Source: Clostridiaceae bacterium HFYG-1003 (lineage in GTDB: Bacteria > Bacillota > Clostridia > Clostridiales > Clostridiaceae). From it: DNA of 64,000 bases. How positions within the stretch are numbered: the stretch's first letter is position 1; each line of letters begins with the position of its first letter. Position numbers and translations under genes: made by a program. Positions 52,063-59,509 of this stretch are shown here, piece by piece. The stretch is taken from NCBI GenBank assembly GCA_024579835.1, contig CP102060.1, forward strand, positions 2,083,558-2,147,557, read 5' to 3'. The notes beneath the pieces were generated by a model that saw only the letters and a list, made by a program, of their open reading frames with translations, searched no databases and was not told the DNA's origin.

Positions 52063-52092
52063 TGTAATCTCTCCTCGTGAGTTAAATCCGGA

Positions 52093-54195
52093 TCAGGGTT
52101 TCAACCGGAAGCTCCTGATCGGATCGCCGTACATGGAATACATCAGCCAGTGGGTGTTCTGCTTTGACGACATCCGGAGTTTCACCTCCCGCAGAACCTG
52201 GCCCACCGTGGAGCCATTTCCGGCGAACATCGCCTGATAGAACTGGTGCGCAAACTCACCGGCGTAGAACTCCGGTATCTTGGCCAGGGTACCGATGTAG
52301 ATTCCGGCCCCATCCTTGTAGAATTCCCAGCCAAAGCTGGTCAGAATCTTGAACACACTGACCGCAGAATTGGAGTAGCAGGCATTGGCAAAGATGAAGC
52401 AGCCAGCTTTGACCGGCAGGTTCTGAACGACGTCTAGATTCAGGTTCATGTAGTCTGTGCTTTGCCCGGAGATTTCCAGCATGGGATGCGTTACGCTGCC
52501 ATGACAGGTAAGATGCAGCAGCTTCGTTTCCGGCAGAACTTTGACCAGGTCCGCCAGAGTCTCTTCGATCAGCCGGGTGACGACTACACCTGGCAGAGCC
52601 CTGAACAGTTCCCGGGCTTTTTGTGCGGTGGTGTCGTCTCGGAAATGGCCGCCGATGACGTTGGTGATCCGACTGATGAACTCCTGACCACCCTGCGGCC
52701 TGTCCCGTCGCGGGACCTGACCATGATCGGCCTTCCGGGGATAGCGACCCAGAATGAACTTACGGCCCCAGTAATCCGACCCGTCATGAAATACCTCCCA
52801 GGGGATCCACTGTTCGTTGCTTGAGATGACAAGAACCGATCCTTCCGCCCAGGTTTCAATGACCCTGGCCATATCCTCGGGAACAAGCAGTCTGTAAAGA
52901 TTCTGAGCCCGAAACACCAGGTTCAGGTAAATATTCTCCCAGTCTACCGCAGGCGCTTCCTCCGCTGGTACGATCTCGTCGAGATATTCGGTAAAGACTC
53001 GGATTCTGGCATACATTTCTTCCGGATCGTTGGGCAGCCGGATCGGAAAGACCAGGGGGTCGGCCGTTTCTCCGGAGTATATTCGATAGATGATTTGATT
53101 GGCCTGGCTTTGATAATCCACCTGAATCGTTCGAATCACCAGTGCTTTCGGCTGTTCTTTGGCAACCGCAAGCAGATCCTTCAGATGATCCGGAGCAGAC
53201 TCCAGCCTGATTTGGGCAGCTTTTCCCGGAGAAGCGGCTGCCAGCTGTTCAGGCGTCACCACGTTCGGTGAGGAAATGCTGTAATCCACCCGACTGCCTT
53301 GATAATAAACTTCCACCTCGATGGCCTGTTCTCCCAGTAGCTGGGGGACCAGATCGAAGCGAATTGGTTCAAACTCTCCGGTCGGGTGCAGTGTCATCGG
53401 GTAATTGCCGGATTCATAAGCGGCGTGGCCATACATCTGTTCATAACCCGGCGCAGTCACCTTGAAGTTCAGCTGAACCGACTCTGCCCCACTTGGGGCG
53501 AGCTGTTTCAGAATGCTCAGGGATTCTCTGAATTCAGTAATTTCCTTCGCCAGACCCAAAGTCAGAGGGTTTGGGGTGTTGCGAAGGCCATCGGCCGGAA
53601 TATCAACCTGCTGAAACCGGCCCGGAAGTCCTGAAATCGGGAGATGTTGATCCGATTCTACCTGGTCCGGCTTGGCTTTGTCCGACTCGGCTTTATCCGG
53701 CTGATCACTGGCAGGCTTCTTATGATCAGGTTCGGGGGGACGAGGAGATCGTTTCACTGCCATCAGCACCACCCCGCCCATCGCCAGCGCGATAACTGCT
53801 GCCACCAGTCCCAGCGGGAAAGCCGCCGCAGCCTGGATGACCAGTTCCGCCCGGCCTTTGCCCCGCTCCTGACCATCCGCCAGATAAAAAACTTCCACCG
53901 GATAGGTTCCGGCGCCGGAAACCCGAAGGCCGCTGACCGCAGCCTGGCCGGAACTGTCCGTTTCCGCCTTGCCGGCGAGATTTCCGCCGACCTTGAACAG
54001 AAGCTCTCTGCCTGGGACCGGTTGATCCCCGGACTTCAGGACTGCCCTCAGACTGAAGGGCTCATCAGCCTTGACGGAATCCGGCAAGGTGATGATGCTG
54101 TATTCCAGGGGCACCCAGCCGGCATAAAGCCGGAGTGCTCCGTTCGCTGCCAGCTCCGAGAACGATTCGGTCAGTTCGAAGGGGTCATCCGGCAA
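52093..54195 (-). CDS. CHAT (caspase-like) protease, C-terminal part of a frameshifted receptor-protease
   Basis: 700 residues in this frame. Order: end of an InlB-type repeat (1-30), Ig-like beta domain (about 33-122), one membrane helix (FPLGLVAAVIALAMGGVVLM, about 128-147), an Asp/Lys/Pro/Gln-rich linker (150-185), a beta-rich module (210-420), and the CHAT peptidase domain (about 440-700). The catalytic His is in LLHLTCHGSV (His 565) and the Cys in FIFANACYSN (Cys 606); MYGDPIRSF closes the fold. The apparent first codon is an internal TTG with no ribosome binding site. The coding sequence continues upstream in another frame after a single-base loss near 54235-54237, and the true start is at 55381. 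Predicted: outside sensor, inside protease. Confidence 0.9.
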   Translation of the reverse strand: MPDDPFELTESFSELAANGALRLYAGWVPLEYSIITLPDSVKADEPFSLRAVLKSGDQPVPGRELLFKVGGNLAGKAETDSSGQAAVSGLRVSGAGTYPVEVFYLADGQERGKGRAELVIQAAAAFPLGLVAAVIALAMGGVVLMAVKRSPRPPEPDHKKPASDQPDKAESDKAKPDQVESDQHLPISGLPGRFQQVDIPADGLRNTPNPLTLGLAKEITEFRESLSILKQLAPSGAESVQLNFKVTAPGYEQMYGHAAYESGNYPMTLHPTGEFEPIRFDLVPQLLGEQAIEVEVYYQGSRVDYSISSPNVVTPEQLAAASPGKAAQIRLESAPDHLKDLLAVAKEQPKALVIRTIQVDYQSQANQIIYRIYSGETADPLVFPIRLPNDPEEMYARIRVFTEYLDEIVPAEEAPAVDWENIYLNLVFRAQNLYRLLVPEDMARVIETWAEGSVLVISSNEQWIPWEVFHDGSDYWGRKFILGRYPRKADHGQVPRRDRPQGGQEFISRITNVIGGHFRDDTTAQKARELFRALPGVVVTRLIEETLADLVKVLPETKLLHLTCHGSVTHPMLEISGQSTDYMNLNLDVVQNLPVKAGCFIFANACYSNSAVSVFKILTSFGWEFYKDGAGIYIGTLAKIPEFYAGEFAHQFYQAMFAGNGSTVGQVLREVKLRMSSKQNTHWLMYSMYGDPIRSFRLKP

Positions 54196-54346
54196 GGTGA
54201 GCCCTGTGCCATCGGGTGAACTGTTCCATCCTTCAAACGGTAACCTGGCCTCGTCAGCTCTCCCTGCGCTGGGAGCAGAATAATCTGGCCGGCCCTGGCA
54301 TCGATGGAAGAAGGGATGGATCCGGTTCCGCCATTCGGGTCAAAGA

Positions 54347-55381
54347 TCAGGCGGATAACCGCGGCAAGAACCGCCGGAATCCATCGGGCGTACAGTACGG
54401 CTGATTCCTGAGCCACAGGTAAGGAACTGCCTGGGGGATAGTCTGTGCCGCTGCGTCAGGCCGAGTATTCCAACCGGAAAACTGCTGCTCCGGTTTCTCC
54501 AAAAGTCCGGCCGGCTCCAGAACCTGGACCTGACTGCCCTCCTGATAACGTCCGGCGTCCTCGGGCAGGATGCCGGTTCCTCCATTGAGATCATAAGTCA
54601 CCCGATAAAACGGCCGGATGTTTTTCGATGGAATCCAGCCGGTGGAACCCGCGGCGAAATAGATGCGAAACAAGTCGCTCTCTGTCAATTTATTCTTAAA
54701 CACGGCTGCCCAGTCCACCGGATCGCCCAGGCGGTCAATGATCAAGGAAGCCGGAGTCATTGCGTGGAGTACCGGGTTCCAGTTCACCCGCTCTCTGGTG
54801 ATCTCTGGCATAGCCCCCAGAAACCAGGCCTCCCGCAGCCTTTCGCAGTAGGCAAAGGCGTAAATTCCTATGGTTCTGACCCCGGCCGGAATATCCACTG
54901 TCTCAAGCTGTTGGCAGTCAGCAAAAGCATAGGATCCGATCTGCTCCAGCCGCCTAGGAAGAGCCACTTCCAAAAGACCGGAGCAGCCGGCAAAGGCATA
55001 AGACCCAATGACGCGGATATCATCCGGGATCCCGACTCTCATCAGATCGGTCCGGTCCGCGAAGGCTTTGCTGCCGATGGCGGTGACCGGATAGGCAATG
55101 GATCCCTCGGTTACACTGGCCGGAATATCGAGTTCCGTCGACTCCCCGGTATAGCCGGTAATGACCGCTTCCTTGCCTGTAATTTCCCATTGGAAATTAT
55201 TCCGGATATATAAATCGGGACGCTGAATCTTCGCCTGAATTTTCTTGAAGTCCGATCCCGATGGGTTGACTGAACGGACTTCTGCCAGACAGAGCGGCGA
55301 AGTCAGCAGTCCAAGCCACAGACTCACCACTGCCAGGCAGAAAGCCCTTCTGATGAACGTGATCCTGTCAGATCCCTTCAT
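54347..55381 (-). CDS. leucine-rich-repeat / InlB-repeat ectodomain, N-terminal part of the frameshifted CHAT receptor
   Basis: 344 residues before the frame breaks. Signal peptide (about 10-33, AFCLAVVSLWLGLLTSPLCLA). BspA-type leucine-rich repeats (about 70-200: AIGSKAFADRTDLMRVGIPD, VIGSYAFAGCSGLLEVALPR, QIGSYAFADCQQLETVDIPA). Then an InlB/Listeria-Bacteroides repeat (YDLNGGTGILPEDAGRYQEG ... FSGWNTRPDAAAQTIP). The frame is lost in a run of five C (plus-strand G run 54433-54437). Adding one C continues as PPGSSLPVAQESAVLYARW and a second repeat with FDPNGGTGSIPSSIDARAG. A second one-base loss at 54235-54237 then joins to the CHAT frame. Start supported by GGAGGGGAGGAAC. Confidence 0.88.
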   Translation of the reverse strand: MKGSDRITFIRRAFCLAVVSLWLGLLTSPLCLAEVRSVNPSGSDFKKIQAKIQRPDLYIRNNFQWEITGKEAVITGYTGESTELDIPASVTEGSIAYPVTAIGSKAFADRTDLMRVGIPDDIRVIGSYAFAGCSGLLEVALPRRLEQIGSYAFADCQQLETVDIPAGVRTIGIYAFAYCERLREAWFLGAMPEITRERVNWNPVLHAMTPASLIIDRLGDPVDWAAVFKNKLTESDLFRIYFAAGSTGWIPSKNIRPFYRVTYDLNGGTGILPEDAGRYQEGSQVQVLEPAGLLEKPEQQFSGWNTRPDAAAQTIPQAVPYLWLRNQPYCTPDGFRRFLPRLSA

Positions 55382-55591
55382 GTTCCTCCCCTCCTTCGTC
55401 GGGATGAGGCTCGTTGAAGCAGTGCGGTGAAGTAAAAGGCAGCTGGCCCTGATTTTTCTGACATTGCCCCGGGAAGCGCCCGCATTACTCTATTCGGATC
55501 AGGATCAGGTACATTGTTATTCCGGCAATATTTGAGATGCTCTGCAGGTCAGGAACCACACCACCAGGAGTCACAGAAGGCAAGATCCAGA

Positions 55592-56959
55592 TCAGGAATC
55601 TTCCAGCTTTAAAAACCGACGGGCATTATTGAACAGGAGATCTTCCTCAATACCAGCATAGTTCGTAAAATATCGGACCAGGCCGCCCAGCTCGCGATCC
55701 ATGGCCAGCATGATGAAGTCCGTGCCGAACATGACCCACTGCATCAGAAGATCGTTTTCCTTAATCCGGGCCAGGGTCTGAGCCTGGCGCTTTGGACTGG
55801 CGACATAGGCCACGTCGGCATAGATATTGGGATATTCACTCATCAGACTCAAAATGGTGTCAAACCAGGTCTCATTGATCGCGCCGGCTGAATTGGCCCG
55901 GGAACCGCCCAGATGCGCAAAATTAAGCCTCAGTCCGGGAAAGCGTTCCAGTACCGGCCGCCAGTTCTGTGGATTTGCATAATACCGGCTCTTTGTCTTG
56001 CGGACTTTCGTGAAGCTTTCCCAGTGGGGCTGAGCGGTCCAGCTCTCCACCAGATTCTGTCGCCGCAAATTCTCAAAGCCGCCCAGGGAGCAATGCACGG
56101 TGATGGGAATATCATACCGCTGGCAATAGGTATAGACCGATTCCAGGGCCGGATGGGTCGGCAGATAGCCCAGCGGCGGATAGAGCTTGACTCCCCGAAA
56201 AATCCCTCGCCCCTCGGCGAGCTTGAGTTCCAGCAGGTGCTGTATTCTCGGTCGTCTGGGATCTATGGCCAGAAAGGGGAAGACGGATCCCGGTCTGGAC
56301 CGGGCCAGCTGTTCCAGTGCTTCCATATGGTCCTGATAGCCCGGGGAGAGCCCCATTCCGTCAGCGTTGTCCTTGGGCACAGCCTCCCGGATTCCGAGCC
56401 AGCGCTCGCGAAGTGCTTCAATTTCCCGATCCAGCTGATCGATTGGGTCTGCACGAGTCTCCTGCGGAAATTTCTCACCCTGATTCATCCGGATCAGCTC
56501 CCTGGCGACAAGATCCCGCACCTGGTCCAGATGCTGAGCAAAGTCTGCCCGTTCCTTCTCCTGAACGGTGAAGAGCTGTCCGGTTACCGGGAGCAGACGG
56601 GCTTCCTCGGGACTGTCCATTCCCCGGCCGTTGTTGTCCAGCGCGTAATAGATATCCATCATCAGGGGAGCGCAGAGCAGTTCCCTGCCCGCCAGGGCAG
56701 ATCCGGCCAGACTGTCCAGCTGAGTTGTGTAATTGCCCTCACAGTCAGACAGCGCTGCCTCCAGCAATCTGGCGGCATAGGCAGCAAATTCACCGATCCC
56801 CTCCAGACTCAGGAAAGAACGCGGCGCTCCCCTGGCTTGCGGAGGAGCCTGCGGGTAGGTTCCCTTCAGGATGTTCCAGCTGGCCGCAGTCAGCTCAGTC
56901 AACGCATAGACGCCATTGAACAGATGGCAATGGACATCAAGGATCTGATGGTGTGACAT
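55592..56959 (-). CDS. amidohydrolase family protein of the CHAT operon
   Basis: A 455-residue metal-dependent TIM-barrel hydrolase (Amidohydro_2 type). Metal motif DVHCHLF (Asp 8, His 10, His 12). RGVKLYPPLGYLPTHP (about 255-270) carries the Lys seen at the strand-4 position, then ITVHCSLGG, LNFAHLGGSR and FGTDFIML supply the later His and Asp ligands. A long helical insertion (about 60-200) separates the first motif from the barrel core. The start follows AAGGAGGCGAGGTCCC, 14 bp after the first CHAT gene. No substrate is evident. It may act on a small signal, on modified peptides, or serve as the protease's target. Confidence 0.88.
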   Translation of the reverse strand: MSHHQILDVHCHLFNGVYALTELTAASWNILKGTYPQAPPQARGAPRSFLSLEGIGEFAAYAARLLEAALSDCEGNYTTQLDSLAGSALAGRELLCAPLMMDIYYALDNNGRGMDSPEEARLLPVTGQLFTVQEKERADFAQHLDQVRDLVARELIRMNQGEKFPQETRADPIDQLDREIEALRERWLGIREAVPKDNADGMGLSPGYQDHMEALEQLARSRPGSVFPFLAIDPRRPRIQHLLELKLAEGRGIFRGVKLYPPLGYLPTHPALESVYTYCQRYDIPITVHCSLGGFENLRRQNLVESWTAQPHWESFTKVRKTKSRYYANPQNWRPVLERFPGLRLNFAHLGGSRANSAGAINETWFDTILSLMSEYPNIYADVAYVASPKRQAQTLARIKENDLLMQWVMFGTDFIMLAMDRELGGLVRYFTNYAGIEEDLLFNNARRFLKLEDS

Positions 56960-56973
56960 GGGACCTCGCCTCC

Positions 56974-58128
56974 TTACTTGGACATGGTGTAGAGGTCGCG
57001 CCGGTCACTGGAGGCGGCATCGCCAAACAGAATGGCGCTGTTGCCTGTCAGATCGCCTGTTTCCTCAAGTTCCCAGAGGGTCCGGCGTCGTGCCTCCTGG
57101 AATGCCAGGCCAACGTTTTCCCGCTCAAACAGATTATTGTAGAACATTTCGCAGAAGATTCCCGCGCCGGTATCCGATACCGGCCAATAGTAGCCCGCAC
57201 AGGCCGACGCCCCGGCTGCGATGAAGGCCGCAGCCAGGCCGCTGGAGTGTTTTTTCCGGCTGACCAGCCGCCGACCGCCGGAAGTCCGGCCAGACTCACA
57301 GGCGCTGGTGAAAACAAAGTAAGGCGGAGCGGTCCATTCCAGCTTCAGGATCTCATCGGCAGTTAACAGGCCGTCATAAAATTTCAATCCGCTGCGCTGC
57401 GGTGCCTGCCGGTCAAAACTGCCATGACCCGAAAAATGCAGGATATCGTAGGTCCCCGGCGCGATCCGGCGCCTGAACTCAGCCAGGGTGGCCGCTTCGG
57501 CCGCCAGGACATCCACCTTGATCCGAAAGCCCAGGCGTTCTCCCTCAAGGGCATTCAAGACGTCAAGCTCTCTCTGCCCGGATGCCAGATCCCCGCTGGT
57601 GTCAGCCATTGCCAGAATGCGCAGGCAGGAATCTTCCGATAAAGGATCTCGATTGGGCCGCAGGATTTCCCGGGTCGATACCAGTCGGCCAAAGGGTATT
57701 TCCAGGCTCAGCGGGTTTCCCCCGGGTCCGATCAGTTCCCAGGGCAGATTTTGAATGGTTTCATCCACATCCAGCAAAATCGCCGTGGGATGAAGTCCTT
57801 CCAGGATCGTTCGCCCCCGCTCCCCGATAAATTGCTGATACAGCAGTCCGCCCAATTCTCTGGCACAAGCCCGGGCTGTCTCCCTCGTCAGCTGCGCGTT
57901 CAGGCTCCATTGGTACAACGCCTCCGTCAGATCGAGCAGCCTGTTCTCCGTTTCCCGATCCACCGTGACATTCCGCTGCCAGGTAACGCCCGATCCTTCC
58001 ACATGGATGGAAATCAGAAATTTCAGGGTCTCCCCCGGTTTCGGCAATGCCGGGGAATAGCGGGCGATGGTGATGTGAACGACACATGGCAATGACTTAC
58101 CGCTTTTGCGGAAAAATCCTCCGATCAT
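56974..58128 (-). CDS. CHAT domain (caspase-like) protein, soluble
   Basis: A 384-residue protein without signal peptide or membrane helix, first gene of the operon. Residues 1-150 form a beta-rich N-terminal region and helices typical of stand-alone CHAT proteins (LGGLLYQQFIGERGRTILEG; LPWELIGPGGNPL). The CHAT domain (150-370) has DILHFSGHGSFD (His 235) and FVFTSACESG (Cys 277), then AAFIAAGASACAGYYWPVSD and SAILFGDA. All catalytic features are intact. The start follows GGAGGTGTCCAT. It could be the effector, activated by the membrane CHAT protein, or cleave it. Confidence 0.92.
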   Translation of the reverse strand: MIGGFFRKSGKSLPCVVHITIARYSPALPKPGETLKFLISIHVEGSGVTWQRNVTVDRETENRLLDLTEALYQWSLNAQLTRETARACARELGGLLYQQFIGERGRTILEGLHPTAILLDVDETIQNLPWELIGPGGNPLSLEIPFGRLVSTREILRPNRDPLSEDSCLRILAMADTSGDLASGQRELDVLNALEGERLGFRIKVDVLAAEAATLAEFRRRIAPGTYDILHFSGHGSFDRQAPQRSGLKFYDGLLTADEILKLEWTAPPYFVFTSACESGRTSGGRRLVSRKKHSSGLAAAFIAAGASACAGYYWPVSDTGAGIFCEMFYNNLFERENVGLAFQEARRRTLWELEETGDLTGNSAILFGDAASSDRRDLYTMSK

Positions 58129-59039
58129 ATGGACACCTCCAGTTCACGATGGTCCACCCGGCCATAATGGTCATGTTTTGTTCCGGCAACTGCGAAAAAT
58201 TCAGCGAACGAAATGAAAATGGAAATATTGCCCAGACTCTGCTTCTGAACCTGCACAGTTCAGTTGGTGATAAAAGCTGGTTTTATCGCCTCGGCTGTTT
58301 TTCTCCATCACTCGTGTGACGTTTCCAAATTTTCCGGAAAAACGAAAAAACCGGCACTACGTCCGGGTCAGCCGGCCGTATTCAGTCGACTCCAAATCGG
58401 CTGACATGACATCCATGGCTGTTTACTTTTTCCATCCATTATTTCTCTGAATGATAGGCTCATCTCAAATAATTGAATCACATTATTGTTTTGATATTTA
58501 ATATTAGATCTTCGATAAGATGGAGTCAAATATGATGAATTTATTATCATACCTTTCCCAGTATTATTAGTATTTTTATATTTCGGTTCTTTTTCTTATA
58601 TTTGATAAAAATACCCTGTTCAAAATAACTCAGGTCACACAAACTCAGAATCAGAGCGGAAACACACCGGTTTTACCTAGTATTCTCTGCGGGCTTAGTA
58701 ATGGCTCCCCTCTGAAATTTCACACGATGCCTTAGTGAACCGCTGCCTTTCCTTCATCAGCTGCCCGATCTTTCGAACTGTGTTGAGGTTTCTCACCGTG
58801 ATCTCTTTATATAGCGGAGTACTCACCAGTTTGATCAGTATCATCCGTATGCTCTACTTTGCACAAATATCCCGCATCGATTGCCCTCTTGGTGATTACA
58901 CCTTCATCATACATCCAGCCCATTGTCTTTACTACCTGAACAGCTTAGCCTGAACCGCCTTGCCAATGCATCGATACGCGCCTTGTCTGTCTGGTCAACG
59001 TTTGCGATCAATCATCCGGAAATTTCCTGAAAAAAACCG
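58129..59039. other. intergenic upstream of the CHAT operon
   Basis: Nearly 0.9 kb. No intact gene. It must hold the CHAT operon promoter (none obvious) and contains a decayed coding fragment (58695-58960, minus strand). The 58440-58630 part is AT-rich. Confidence 0.5.
58695..58960 (-). pseudogene. possible decayed gene fragment
   Basis: The minus strand has two protein-like pieces in different frames: VVKTMGWMYDEGVITKRAID (then AGYLCKVEHTDDTDQ) and LYKEITVRNLNTVRKIGQLM (then KERQRFTKASCE). Neither has a start. A frameshift would join them. No family is recognised. Confidence 0.28.
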
Positions 59040-59068
59040 TTGACTTTCATCACTCTTGTTTGTATGAT
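59040..59068 (+). promoter_or_regulatory. sigma-A promoter of the Tyr T-box unit
   Basis: TTGACT-N17-TATGAT with ideal spacing, placing the transcript start near 59075. Confidence 0.8.
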
Positions 59069-59074
59069 TATGTA

Positions 59075-59393
59075 AATTATGCAGCGCTATGAACGAGACC
59101 AGTAAAATCGACCCAGCCTAACAGAGAGCAACCGGATGGTGAAAGGTGCAGGACCGTCGATTTGAATACACTCGGGAGCGATTCTCCAAAACAAGGCGAG
59201 ATTGTGATCCCCCCTTGCAGTAGGCAGATTCGGAACAGCCACCGTTACAGGGCTTGTCGGGTATCTTTGGTCTGCGTGACCTGAGTATTCCGGCTGAGGT
59301 TTGGATCTTCTGGATCCGGATGAAGAAAGGTGGTACCACGGATTATTAGAGCCGTCCTTTGAAACTTAACTGTTTCAAGGGACGGCTTTTTTG
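59075..59393 (+). promoter_or_regulatory. T-box riboswitch, specifier UAC (Tyr)
   Basis: Stem I: CGAG / CTCG lower stem, AGTA motif at 59101-59104, AATCGA / TCGATT upper stem, ACAGAGAGC. The specifier loop reads GAATAC, so the codon UAC is at 59167-59169. The T-box AGGTGGTACCACGG ends at 59341; TGGT fits the A73 of tRNA-Tyr. The terminator (GCCGTCC...GGGACGGC, 59351-59386) ends in TTTTTT. Uncharged tRNA-Tyr would stabilise the antiterminator, so the downstream gene is expressed when tyrosine is scarce. Confidence 0.93.
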
Positions 59394-59509
59394 ATTTCAT
59401 GTACCGATCCGTAGTAATATGGCCCCAATATTTATACAGACAATCAATAATTCTAACAAATACACATGCAAGCAAATAATCATACGAACAGATGAGGAGT
59501 GAACAGCAA

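Larger units (their letters stand above)
52093..55381 (-). pseudogene. reconstructed receptor-protease gene (LRR - InlB repeats - Ig - TM - CHAT) with two -1 frameshifts
   Basis: Taken together, three consecutive frames give one continuous domain series of about 1096 residues if one base is restored in the 5-nt run at 54433-54437 and one in the 3-nt run at 54235-54237. Both losses are single bases in homopolymers, so either sequencing error, phase variation or early decay is possible. The intact repeats on both sides of each break show that the shifts are recent. Confidence 0.8.

Noticed and set aside
54230-54440. Programmed ribosomal frameshifting in the CHAT receptor gene
   Set aside because: Two shifts in the same direction, no X-XXY-YYZ slippery heptamer, and both sit in simple homopolymers; indel error, phase variation or decay is simpler.
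55913-56956. 347-codon plus-strand frame opposite the amidohydrolase
   Set aside because: Antisense shadow with no start signal, and no protein family features.
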